Origin: Cyclobacteriaceae bacterium
GTDB taxonomy: Bacteria > Bacteroidota > Bacteroidia > Cytophagales > Cyclobacteriaceae
Reading direction: 5' to 3'
Assembly (NCBI GenBank): GCA_012033595.1
Contig: JAAUQL010000019.1
Coordinates: forward strand, 1-64,000
DNA length: 64,000 nt
This document shows, one piece after another, positions 7,990 to 17,138 of the stretch. The number at the start of each line of letters is the position of its first letter. Within the stretch, counting starts at the first letter, position 1. A program made the position numbers and the translations under genes. The notes under the pieces were generated by a model. It was given only the letters and a program-made list of their open reading frames with translations, was not told the origin of the DNA and did no database searches.

Positions 7990-9546
7990 CTAATCTTCCT
8001 TCCAATATCCTTTCACCATGTCATTTTCTTCTTCCGCCATCTTTCTGAATTTTCCGAGTGCATCGGGGTTGTTCTTTTGCATCTTTTCTGCCCAGGAGGG
8101 GATTTCAGGCACGCCCCACTGCGCCTTGTCAAAATCAACAGAATCACCGGCAGATGCCAGAAGTGTATTAAGGTGCTGCTTCATGGAGTCGATCTTTGAT
8201 GCCCATTCCGCTTTTGACGATAGGTTATTCATTTCCCATGGATCATCCTTCAGGTTATAAAGTTGGGTATGATATACGCCTTTCACATTGTATAAAATCA
8301 ATTTCAAGTCACCGGTGCGCAAGGCCCTTTGGGAATTTTTGTATCCAAAGACCATATCCTGTCTATTCCCCGTGGTATCGCCCTGCAATATTGAAACAAG
8401 GCTTTTTCCCTGCACCGTTTCCGGGATAGGCGTTTTGGCCAATTCCATAATAGTCGGGTAAATATCAAATAGATACGTGCCGGAAGTGCTGACCCGGTCT
8501 TGTGGCAAACCCGGACCGCTGATGATCAGTGGCACTTTGATACTGTGTTCATAAATACTCTGTTTGCCCAGCAATCCATGTGCTCCCAGCGCCAGTCCGT
8601 TGTCTGCCGCAAAAATAATGTAGGTATTGTCTGCCTTTCCTGAGGCCTGTAGGGCTGTCATAATTTTGCCCATCGCCTCATCAATATGCGTGACCATGGC
8701 ATAGTATGCTGCAATGTGCATCTTTACGTCTTCGGGGCTGCGTGGTGTTGGTATCAACATTTCGTCGCGTACCCCCATTTCACCATTGTCAAAGGAATGC
8801 TCAGGCATAAAATTGGGCCAAAGGGCGATTTCATCCGCATCGTACATCTGCAGGTACTTTTCGGGCACTTGCCGGGGGTCGTGTGGTGCCTGAAAGGCCA
8901 CAAACATAAAAAAAGGGCGTTCTGATTGCTCCTCCTCCAAAAATTTGACGGCCGCCTGGGCATAAATGTCTGTAGAGTGCTGCTGTAGATAATGAACACC
9001 ATCATTGGGGTAGTTGCCACTGGAATCAAAATATTGCAGTGGCACGTTGTAATGATCGCTCATGCCTCCAAAAAAAATCTGGTCTCCCGACGTGAATGAC
9101 CTCACAAAAGCCTCCTTGCCATTGTGCCATTTGCCGGTGTGGAACGTGGTGTACCCATAGGCCTGCAACTGTTCGGGAAGGGTGGTATTGACCGATTCTA
9201 TATCATCGCCAGAGGGTGTTATATGAAACAGGTTTCGACCCGTCATGAGCATGGCCCTGCTAGGTGCACACACGGCGGCATTCATGGCTCCCATGATGTA
9301 ATTGTTGGTGAAAGTGGTGCCCACACTGCTCAGGGAATCCATGGTCGGTGTTTTTATGTCCTCATTGCCCAGGCGATGAATCGTATTGGCGCGCTGGTCA
9401 TCTGCCAGAATGAAGATGATGTTGGGGCGTTCTTCGGCTATTTCAGTTCCTTTTGATTCATTTTTATTGCAGGAGGCCATAAGCAAAATGGCACATGCAA
9501 AAATGGCCAGAAATAGGCGTGGTGGTTGAATAAATATCATTTTCAT
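7990..9546 (-). CDS. Lipoprotein sulfatase (S1 family), PUL A
   Basis: 518-residue formylglycine-dependent sulfatase that hydrolyses sulfate esters, probably from a sulfated sugar. It has a lipoprotein signal with Cys26 (LLMASC). IIFILADDQRA supplies the first metal-binding Asp pair. VCAPSRAMLMTGR holds the CxPSR motif with Cys93 as the residue to be converted to formylglycine. HTGKWHNG and AADNGLALGAHGLLGK are further active-site blocks. It needs a maturase (FGE or anSME), not seen in the window. It is the last gene of PUL A, after GH97. The substrate cannot be told from sequence alone. Confidence 0.93.
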   Translation of the reverse strand: MKMIFIQPPRLFLAIFACAILLMASCNKNESKGTEIAEERPNIIFILADDQRANTIHRLGNEDIKTPTMDSLSSVGTTFTNNYIMGAMNAAVCAPSRAMLMTGRNLFHITPSGDDIESVNTTLPEQLQAYGYTTFHTGKWHNGKEAFVRSFTSGDQIFFGGMSDHYNVPLQYFDSSGNYPNDGVHYLQQHSTDIYAQAAVKFLEEEQSERPFFMFVAFQAPHDPRQVPEKYLQMYDADEIALWPNFMPEHSFDNGEMGVRDEMLIPTPRSPEDVKMHIAAYYAMVTHIDEAMGKIMTALQASGKADNTYIIFAADNGLALGAHGLLGKQSIYEHSIKVPLIISGPGLPQDRVSTSGTYLFDIYPTIMELAKTPIPETVQGKSLVSILQGDTTGNRQDMVFGYKNSQRALRTGDLKLILYNVKGVYHTQLYNLKDDPWEMNNLSSKAEWASKIDSMKQHLNTLLASAGDSVDFDKAQWGVPEIPSWAEKMQKNNPDALGKFRKMAEEENDMVKGYWKED

Positions 9547-9594
9547 TTAAATAATTTTTAGTGAGTCGAATTGGCTTTTTCCATAGCACATTCA

Positions 9595-11505
9595 TTATTC
9601 ATCGTTCTTCGGTTGAATCCAGATACAATGTCCACCCCCTTTAGCCATCTTTGCATGAATGATTTGTCCTTTTTCGACTTCGGCCTTAGTAATGCTGTAG
9701 GCTTCCGGATTTGTTTTGCAGTCGGTTTCTTGCGTGTCCTCATAAAAAGTCGCTTCATAGCTAAGGCCTTCCTCCAAAAAATCGAGTTTGATATCCAATG
9801 TACCGCCTTGCTGATTGATGACGCTGCCCACAAACCATTCTTTACCATGCCGACGTACAGTAGTGATGTATTCGCCAATTTTTGCATTCAGAATTAAGCT
9901 TTCGTTCCATTGGCCAACAGCTTGTCGCTGTATAAACCCAAAAAGATCATTTTTTGCCTCATAGGCTTCCGGAGCATCCGGAATACATACCAGACCACTA
10001 AAAATGATAAGCGTTCGTGCTGCCTCAGCCACCACCGTTGAAAGATAGGAGTTCAATTCTTTTGGCCCTTTTTGTCTTTTTCCAGCATTGATTCCGCTAA
10101 GGTCGAAATTACCGTTGTTCATATCCAGCGGCCCCTGAATGGCATTGATCATCGCCATTTTAATAAAAGATTCAGGTGTAAAAGCCCTTCTGGAATCTTG
10201 CTGAGCATGGCAATACTCTCGGGTAATGGCATTGGGATAGGTTCTGGAAATACCAGTAATCGGTAGCGGATGATCATGAAAATTAATCAACAATTTATTT
10301 TGCGCACTTTTACGGACTGCTTCGCGGGTAAATTCGGCATCGGCTCCCATAAATCCGTATTTAATCCCTTTCGCGCCAAGCGACTGAAAATAAGCGTACA
10401 ATTCATCGTCACCATAATCGCCTTTATGCCTGTCATAATAAAGCAACATCTCTACTCCTTTTTCCGCAGCAGAATCAAATACTTTTTGCAAATCTAAATT
10501 TTCTGCCACCTCAAACTGCCCGTTGGCGGCGGAGCTAAACCATCCGGCGTCGATCAGGAAATATTCGATGCCTTTGTCTGCGGCAAAATCGATAAACCTG
10601 TTGTAGCTCTCATTATCGATGCCATAGACAAAGCCGTCGGGGGCAGTGTAGCCATGCACACGCCAATCCCAGAGCGCTTTGCCGGGTTTTATCCAGCTTG
10701 TATTTTCCAATTGACATGGGGCGGCCAAATTGAGTGAAACTGTATTGGTGAGCAAATCACCGGCCTTATCTTCCAACAAAATAGTCCGCCACGGGGTGGC
10801 CATTTTTTCACCACTTAATGTGATCTCGTTTGATGAAAATAAAAGCCCTTTGTCCTGATTAAAATCCAGGTGCATCAATTTGAACCCTTCGGCTGAGTAG
10901 AGGTCGGATTCCAACACAGAAAGATATGTACCATTCGATTTTTCCACCACCACGGGCATTACGATATTTGGCAGGGCAGTGTCCGTCTTTAACTGTTGGA
11001 TGGCCAAAGGCCCCAAGGGTTCATTTTCTCCGTTAGGACAGTAAAGCGCGTCACTATCTCCCAGTGCATATTCACAATACAATCTGGCATGTTCACCCGC
11101 TTTAAATTCGCTTAATTCGAACCGAAATCCCACGCCCTGGTCATAAGCCCGAGCTATGAGTTTGCCTTTGGCACCGTCCATGTCCAGCTCAAACAACATT
11201 TCGGCATAATGATCGCGGATTTCATCAAACTGCCCCCACACGGGATTCCACTTCGAATCGCTAGTCCGAACTTCTGTATTTACTATTCTAACAGGAACAT
11301 CAGGAAATATGGACAATTCTGATGCTCCCAACATTTCCTGTCCTTGCCACGACAAGCGGTAAGTCAATATGTTGCCTTCATCGCTGAAGGTGACCCGAAC
11401 CATTTTATCGGGAGATTCAAGGGTATGCAATTCATTATTTGAGGTACAAGAACTCAATACCCCCACCATCAAACCAATGGCTAAAACCATCGCCGTATTT
11501 TTCAT
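9595..11505 (-). CDS. Glycoside hydrolase family 97 lipoprotein, non-retaining type active site
   Basis: 636 residues: lipoprotein signal (Cys20, VLSSC), N-terminal beta-sandwich, (beta/alpha)8 barrel (about 270-530) and a C-terminal beta domain, as in GH97 alpha-glucosidases and alpha-galactosidases. Barrel landmarks are WIKPGKALWDWR, YFLIDAGWFS and LINFHDH. At the position of the nucleophile Asp of retaining members (GVKxDF) this protein has Gly384 (GIKYGF), and the usual EAVxGxEY segment is replaced by REYCHAQQD. It may belong to the inverting or another divergent subgroup; compare the PUL C GH97 with Asp408. It lies between the GHL6 gene and the sulfatase. Confidence 0.9.
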   Translation of the reverse strand: MKNTAMVLAIGLMVGVLSSCTSNNELHTLESPDKMVRVTFSDEGNILTYRLSWQGQEMLGASELSIFPDVPVRIVNTEVRTSDSKWNPVWGQFDEIRDHYAEMLFELDMDGAKGKLIARAYDQGVGFRFELSEFKAGEHARLYCEYALGDSDALYCPNGENEPLGPLAIQQLKTDTALPNIVMPVVVEKSNGTYLSVLESDLYSAEGFKLMHLDFNQDKGLLFSSNEITLSGEKMATPWRTILLEDKAGDLLTNTVSLNLAAPCQLENTSWIKPGKALWDWRVHGYTAPDGFVYGIDNESYNRFIDFAADKGIEYFLIDAGWFSSAANGQFEVAENLDLQKVFDSAAEKGVEMLLYYDRHKGDYGDDELYAYFQSLGAKGIKYGFMGADAEFTREAVRKSAQNKLLINFHDHPLPITGISRTYPNAITREYCHAQQDSRRAFTPESFIKMAMINAIQGPLDMNNGNFDLSGINAGKRQKGPKELNSYLSTVVAEAARTLIIFSGLVCIPDAPEAYEAKNDLFGFIQRQAVGQWNESLILNAKIGEYITTVRRHGKEWFVGSVINQQGGTLDIKLDFLEEGLSYEATFYEDTQETDCKTNPEAYSITKAEVEKGQIIHAKMAKGGGHCIWIQPKNDE

Positions 11506-11571
11506 TCTATTTCTTTTTAGGTCAAAAAATTAGTTTAGTATAGTTGTCAGATAGTTCCATCTTCCAAAGTC

Positions 11572-11625
11572 CGGGCAAAAACACTGCTTCCAGACTGTGG
11601 CTTGATGTTTTTCAGTTTTTGCCCG
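11572..11625. repeat. Inverted repeat between the GHL6 and GH97 genes of PUL A
   Basis: CGGGCAAAAAC (11572-11582) and GTTTTTGCCCG (11615-11625) form a perfect 11-bp stem with a 32-nt loop. It lies in the 217-bp gap between the two genes and could be an mRNA-processing or attenuation hairpin. Confidence 0.6.
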
Positions 11626-11722
11626 ACAACTGCACAGTGTGATCAACAAGATCGCCACGAAACCCGGTACATGTTGCATGATTTTTTTTGCTTAATTAAT
11701 TTGAAAAGACCTACGGCACCCA

Positions 11723-13873
11723 TCACGAAATTTCCACCATTTGATGACCCTTTATTTCAGGCAGTACAAATTCGACCCGACCATTTTTAGTTTCAAAGGA
11801 AAGGCTTTTCATCTCTGGAACAAGCATGACTTTCCGGGCCTTTTTGGGAAATGCAACTGATGCTCGAATATTGAAAATGGGGATGACATCTTCGATGATA
11901 TCAAATTGCTCACCACGGCGTTCGGGAATGTAGTGCAGTACGTGGACTATATATTTTCCATCTTGCTCATTGACGGTACACTGAGCAGTACTCGGAGCAT
12001 CAAGCCTGATCACCTGGTTGTCGAGCATGCTATCAATAGCGTTTACCACCAGCGTTTTGCACCATTTGGGGGCATTGTGTTGGTATTGAGTGAAAATTGG
12101 ATGTGTGAAATACATCGTTCCCTTGCCTTTAACAATGGCAGGATGGCTCACCGTGCCCGACGAAGGAGCTTGTCTGTGCGAGAAAAAATGCTCGTATGTA
12201 CGGTCGAAATACGAACGGATGGTGTTGGCCATTACCTCGCTGCTGCCCACTGCTTTTATGGGCAAGCCTTTGATGTACATGACATATTCCGATTTGGAAA
12301 GTGCTTTGCCCAGCGCATTATCTTCGGGCAACAGGTATTCCGCATAGTCCCCGGATCCATATATTTTTCCCACGGCATATTCGCCCTGGCGATCCTTGGG
12401 ACCGTCGCCTGTTTTCTCTACCCCCAGGTCAAGGATAAACTGTTTTTTATCGGTATCGAGACCGGACTGAAAGCTGGCCAGTATTTTACCGCCATTTGCT
12501 ACATAGGCATCAAATTTCCTGGCCTGAGCATCGGTCAATACAATTTCATCTGGCAGTATTATAAGTTTGTAGGCATTAAAGTCTTGTTCAAAATCGATGA
12601 CGTTAAACTGTTTTCCACTTTCCTGCAACATTCTCAGCGCCCCTTTTATGGAGCCTGGCGTGCGGGAACCTGAGAAAGAGGAGGGATCTAAAGCCTCCGG
12701 TGTCACAATGGCAATATCCACCACCGCTCTGACATTGGTACACCATTTTTCCTTCCTGGCAACTTGTTCATATACCTTGCCGATAAGCTCATAAGTAGGC
12801 TCATCCAGCCTGCCATCAGGGGGCAATTGATCGCCTATGGAGCATTTGGCACCAAGAGCCAACATCATAAAGCACTCATATTCCAGCGCGGGCTGATTTT
12901 TATAGGAATAAAAGTCGCCCCAGGCGGTGTGAAACTTGCCAGTCATACCCAGGTAATCCTCGCCCAAGGTTCGAACATAGCGGGAAGTGAGCGGAAAGTG
13001 GATATAACCCCATGATCCACTGGGCAAAGACTCCATTTCCAAATGACTGTAATCTTCGAGCGATTCTTTGATATATGGGCCAATATGACCTGAGTTGTAA
13101 AAAATGCCAGCATCAGGGGAAATGGCGCGGATATATGTACTCAAATCGTGCTTAAATCCATTGATCGTATCAACAGCAAATTTTCTTCGATCTTGTTGGT
13201 TTGATGGCTCTAAGCCGGCAGCCTCCATTTGTTCGGTGCAGTAGCGGCATGAGCATTCCAGGGTGCCCACGATATCGAGAAACAAGCCGTCAACTTCCTG
13301 CACCGATGCAAACAAATCACTTATGCTCTCTTTGAGAAAATCGCGGTATGGCGAATTGACACATAGCCTGCGATAGAAGCCCGGCTCAAAATAAGAAGGC
13401 CCCAGCGGAGCACCTTTGGTGTCTCGCATGAGCCATTCGGGATGCCGCATCGCGGTATAGTGATCCCATTGGATGGTTAGATACACCGGCACCCTGATGT
13501 CATTTTCATGACAGACCTTGATCTGTTTTTCCAGCAGGTGTTTTTCGACCAGGTGAGGATGTATGCGCTCGGGAAATTTTTTGGAATCGTAATAGATAAA
13601 ACCATGGTGGCAGCGTCCGAAACAGGTGATTGAGTTTACGTATGCCTGTTTCAATGTTTTTGCAAACTGCTCAGCATTAAAATTTTTTCCTATGCCTTCC
13701 ACATGCTCACTGGTATGAAAGTCGAGGTGAACCTGGCGAAAAGGCAAGTGAAAGCCATTTGCCGTATCAGATGCTGTTGTGCCTGCAAAGGTGCTGGCAA
13801 AAGGTGCTAATATGAGACCACCAGTGGTGAGCCCGGTGGTTTTGATAAAATTTCTTCTTGATGTCTTGTCCAT
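11723..13873 (-). CDS. GHL6-type putative glycoside hydrolase with Tat signal (GH29/GH151-like), PUL A
   Basis: 716 residues. The N-terminus SRRNFIKTTGL is a twin-arginine signal. A (beta/alpha)8 barrel follows (RQVHLDFHTSEHVEGIG, CHHGFIYYDS, HPEWLMRD), then a flavodoxin-like trimerisation-type domain (LIILPDEIVLTD, about 430-540) and a C-terminal beta domain. This matches 'hypothetical glycosyl hydrolase 6' proteins, relatives of alpha-L-fucosidases such as GH151. Asp200 in GLFLD is the likely nucleophile by analogy, and a CxCxxC cluster (Cys207, 209, 212) follows at once. Fucosidase activity is inferred, not shown. It is a paralogue of the gene at 44424-46500, which has a Sec signal instead. 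Confidence 0.8.
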   Translation of the reverse strand: MDKTSRRNFIKTTGLTTGGLILAPFASTFAGTTASDTANGFHLPFRQVHLDFHTSEHVEGIGKNFNAEQFAKTLKQAYVNSITCFGRCHHGFIYYDSKKFPERIHPHLVEKHLLEKQIKVCHENDIRVPVYLTIQWDHYTAMRHPEWLMRDTKGAPLGPSYFEPGFYRRLCVNSPYRDFLKESISDLFASVQEVDGLFLDIVGTLECSCRYCTEQMEAAGLEPSNQQDRRKFAVDTINGFKHDLSTYIRAISPDAGIFYNSGHIGPYIKESLEDYSHLEMESLPSGSWGYIHFPLTSRYVRTLGEDYLGMTGKFHTAWGDFYSYKNQPALEYECFMMLALGAKCSIGDQLPPDGRLDEPTYELIGKVYEQVARKEKWCTNVRAVVDIAIVTPEALDPSSFSGSRTPGSIKGALRMLQESGKQFNVIDFEQDFNAYKLIILPDEIVLTDAQARKFDAYVANGGKILASFQSGLDTDKKQFILDLGVEKTGDGPKDRQGEYAVGKIYGSGDYAEYLLPEDNALGKALSKSEYVMYIKGLPIKAVGSSEVMANTIRSYFDRTYEHFFSHRQAPSSGTVSHPAIVKGKGTMYFTHPIFTQYQHNAPKWCKTLVVNAIDSMLDNQVIRLDAPSTAQCTVNEQDGKYIVHVLHYIPERRGEQFDIIEDVIPIFNIRASVAFPKKARKVMLVPEMKSLSFETKNGRVEFVLPEIKGHQMVEIS

Positions 13874-13970
13874 TGTGCTTATTTTATTTCTATAATCCTT
13901 GTTTGATGCCTTTCACATGATAATGCCATTTATTTGGAATGACATTGTAAAAAGCCGGCCTTTATATCTC

Positions 13971-14960
13971 TTAAAAACTGCTGAAGGTTACCGGAACCAC
14001 AAAATTTTGAGCGCTTGGCTGCCCCCGAAACAGGCAGGGCTTCCAGGCGGGCGCTAACTTTATGACGCGTCTGGCTTCATCATTTAATGAAGCTGGGCCT
14101 CCGCTTAGCATGTTCACATCTGTAATAGAACCATTGTCTTTTACCTTAAAACTCAAATACAGTTCCCCTTCTATTTTAAAGTCTTTTGCGTCTTCCGGAT
14201 ACTTCAAATGCTTATTAAGAAATGCGTAAAAAGATTGGTATGAACCATAGGGTTGGGCATCCAAAATCAACTCTTTGTAGGTGTAAGCTTCGCCGCCATC
14301 ATCATAGCTCGTGCCTTTTATCAGGTTTCCATTCACATATTTTTCTTCGTAATACTTAGCACCGTCAGATGCATATCCAATCCAGTTTCCTATTTTTTGA
14401 TATTGCTTATATGCTCCCATGTGGCGGGGTTGCAGGTGCATGTCATATTCTGTGTACCATCCGGTACCATCTTTCACTTGCATCACTCCGCTTGAGTCGA
14501 AAAAACTCAGGACGTTATATTTATCTGATCCATCAGGGTAAAAACCGGGTCTCACTATTTCTAATTCCTCCATCAGTGTTCCACTGGGATAGTATTTTTT
14601 CCAAAGCCCGAACCTTTTCCCGTGTTTGTAATTGCCTTCCACAAACACTTTGGCGGTGGGATAAAATTGCTGATAGAAACCATGAAGAACATGTTTTTTA
14701 TCATAATGCTGAACCAAAAAAGGTGTTCCGTTCATCAAAAAGGTGATACTAACATAGGGAAATTCAAGGTTATCAATGGTGTTGGTCACCTTGTAGTACA
14801 CCGCCTGATTAGGCGCAACGTTTTCAAAATTCTTACTTAAATACGCAGTATCGTAGGAAACATCGCGCTGTGTGAAGGCAGGGTGTGCAAGACAAAGCAA
14901 CACGATGAGACGGCATATACGGGTGGTGTAAGGATATATTTTATTTCGTAGCGATGTCAT
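13971..14960 (-). CDS. Secreted MORN-repeat protein with TonB C-terminal domain
   Basis: 329 residues: signal peptide (LIVLLCLAHPAFTQ), a middle region of MORN-like repeats (GFYQQFYPTAKVFVEGNYKHG, GLWKKYYPSG) and a C-terminal TonB-like domain (EGELYLSFKVKDNGSI, DEARRVIKLAPAWKP). Such proteins are annotated 'energy transducer TonB' in Bacteroidota, but this one has no retained N-terminal membrane anchor, so it is probably a periplasmic relative and not the motor-linked TonB. It sits inside PUL A between the broken GH3 and the GHL6 gene. Its link to uptake is unproven. Confidence 0.8.
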   Translation of the reverse strand: MTSLRNKIYPYTTRICRLIVLLCLAHPAFTQRDVSYDTAYLSKNFENVAPNQAVYYKVTNTIDNLEFPYVSITFLMNGTPFLVQHYDKKHVLHGFYQQFYPTAKVFVEGNYKHGKRFGLWKKYYPSGTLMEELEIVRPGFYPDGSDKYNVLSFFDSSGVMQVKDGTGWYTEYDMHLQPRHMGAYKQYQKIGNWIGYASDGAKYYEEKYVNGNLIKGTSYDDGGEAYTYKELILDAQPYGSYQSFYAFLNKHLKYPEDAKDFKIEGELYLSFKVKDNGSITDVNMLSGGPASLNDEARRVIKLAPAWKPCLFRGQPSAQNFVVPVTFSSF

Positions 14961-15087
14961 TTGTAGTCTTCAAAAATATTCTTTAAAGAAAATCCATAAA
15001 TATTTTATTTTCTAATTATAAAGAAGGATTTACCGGAAACTTGCCAAATTTTCTACCTTCGCCGGCCCTTTTTCAGATCATAGCCTC

Positions 15088-16734
15088 TTACTTGTATTCA
15101 AAGCTTTTCATTAACCAGATGTCTTTGGAAGAGGATCCAATTAAAACCTGAAATTCTCCAGCTTCAGCCCTCCAGGTGTCGTTTTCAACATCCCAAAAAG
15201 ATAATTCCCGTTTGCTTATATTGAATTCCACCTCTTTGCTTTCCCCCTTTTTTACATATACTTTTTGAAATGCCTTCAATTCTTTCAAGGGCCTTTCCAC
15301 ACTGGCCTCGACATCGCGGATATAAAGCTGGGCTACCTCTGCACCTGCCACTTTACCGCTGTTGGATAGGGTAAACACTATTTTGAGGGTGTCGGCTCCC
15401 CCCATTTCCGGGGATGACAAGCCGAGGTTCGCATATTGAAAAGTAGTATAACTCAATCCATAACCAAAAGGGAACAGCACCTCCTCATTTTGCTTGTCAA
15501 AATAGCGATAACCAACAAATATATCTTCTTCGTAGAGGTTGCTGTGGCCCGAAGTGGAAAAAGCCGGGCCATGATCAATGGATGCTTCCGGATATTGACT
15601 TGCAGTAAAAGGATAGCTGAATGACAGCTTACCCTCAGGATTATGTTGCCCAAATATGATTTCAGCCAGTCCCTGACCTAACTTTTCGCCACTGTAGGGG
15701 CAGAAAATGATGGCGGGGATATCATTATGAAAAGTGCTGAGGTCAATGAAAGAACCGGCAATGACCACCAGTATGATGTTTTTATTGACCTTGCTGACCT
15801 CCCTGATCAATTCGACCTGGTTTTCAGGCAGCCCGGCCAGTTCCCTGTCCATGCCTTCGCTTTCTACGAAGCCGTTCAACCCTGTGACCAACACCACCAC
15901 ATCGGCTTTTTCTGCTGTTGCTTTGGCTTCATCCAAAAGGATGGCATCATCAGATGTGTCGCCCTCATATGGGGTTTTGCAACCCTGGGCATACTGTATT
16001 TTTTGCCCTTTTTCTGCTACAGCTTCCATTCCTGCCAATTGCGAAATCACGGATTCAGTAAAGTAGTAGCTTCTGCCGCTTCCCCCGCCTTGAAGGTAGT
16101 AGGCATATTCCCCGGCATACGATTCATAATTGGGAAACCGTTGGGCATTGGAGCCGATCACGGCGATGCTTTTGGTTTTCTTTTTGATCGGCAGCAGACC
16201 CGCTTCATTTTTTAACAATACGGGTGATTTTCTGGATACCTCCAGGGCAATTTGCTGGTGCGCTGCGCTGTGCACAATTTCCTTTGGAAAACGGGCATAA
16301 TCGGGCCTGAACATGCCCACGGTGAACATGGCATACAACTTTTCGTAGAGCAACTCGTCGATGCGCCCTTCGCTTACTTCACCGTTTTGTACCGCAAACA
16401 ACAAGCTTTCCCCATAATACTTCCTGTTGTTCATTTCCACATTCATTCCGGCGCGGATAGAATTATGCGTGGAACGGGTACCATATGCAAAATCGGAAAG
16501 CACAAAGCCTTTAAAACCCCACTCCTTGCGCAATATGTCGCTAAGATAATATTCATGTTCGCACATGAACGTACCATTGAGCCGGTTGTAGGCACCCATA
16601 ATGTTCAATGCCCCGCCTTGTTTCACGGCCGCCTCAAATGGTGGGAGATAAATTTCTCGCAGGGCTCTTTCACCCACCAGATTATTGATGTCGAAACGGT
16701 TGTGTTCCTGGTCGTTGGCCACAAAGTCTATTTT
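15088..16734 (-). pseudogene. 5'-truncated glycoside hydrolase family 3 (beta-glucosidase/xylosidase type)
   Basis: About 545 residues remain, starting inside the GH3 barrel at IDFVANDQEHNR. A full protein has some 200 more residues before this point plus a signal peptide. Retained: the nucleophile Asp in GFKGFVLSDFAYG, the C-terminal (alpha/beta)6 domain with acid/base Glu in VESEGMDRELAGLPENQ, FPFGYGLSYT and a Fn3-like end. In frame, a TAA lies just before KIDFVAND; the only start would be an internal GTG at 16722. Only 400 bp separate it from the next gene and none of it encodes the missing part, so this is a real deletion or rearrangement. It is probably non-functional. Confidence 0.85.
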
Positions 16735-16735
16735 T

Positions 16736-17138
16736 TACGACATCCTGAACTAAGCACTTGTTTTGAATTTTTTAGTATTGATCGACATTATCAAATATTT
16801 AACTAGAAGCCCTCAAAAACTTATACTTCTGAGGGCTTCTAGTTAGAGGAAACTATTTGCATAGTTGAATAACGAGTAATAATTTAATCCTGAACTTGAA
16901 AGGATTAATAACGGCTAAAATAATTGAACTGTATATAAGCAAGTTATTTGTTCACCACTGTAATTTCTTTTTATAAGAAGAACCAGTCGAGCAAGTGTAA
17001 ATAACATGATATTTGCGAATACTAATTGCTTTATTACTTCAGACATCTTTGTACTATAAACCAATTTTTGCTTTGTATAGCTTTACACCGTTGAATCTTC
17101 AAGTGAATGCTTCAATATTTGGGAATTGCTTACATTGA
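16736..17138. other. AT-rich scar-like region upstream of the truncated GH3
   Basis: Homology to GH3 stops at about 16735. The 400 bp that follow hold a 16-bp perfect hairpin, a 10-bp direct repeat ATCCTGAACT (16742-16751 and 16887-16896) flanking that hairpin, and an orphan 43-codon minus-strand ORF (MSEVIKQLVFANIMLF...) about 40 nt after TATAGTACAAAG. None of this matches a family I know. It could be the remains of a mobile element or a deletion junction. Confidence 0.45.
16800..16845. repeat. Perfect 16-bp hairpin, possible bidirectional terminator
   Basis: TAACTAGAAGCCCTCA (16800-16815), 14-nt loop, TGAGGGCTTCTAGTTA (16830-16845). The GCCCTCA/TGAGGGC core is the same as in the panC-operon terminator, but no T-run follows directly. 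On the minus strand it lies about 290 nt after the DUF4959/DUF5000-type gene and could end that transcript. Confidence 0.6.

Noticed and set aside
11906-12673. 255-codon plus-strand ORF
   Set aside because: Antisense shadow of the PUL A GHL6 gene.
16857-17055. Possible transposase remnant (43-codon minus-strand ORF)
   Set aside because: Protein-like but matches no transposase signature I can name, and no terminal inverted repeats or target duplication were established; kept only as part of the scar description.
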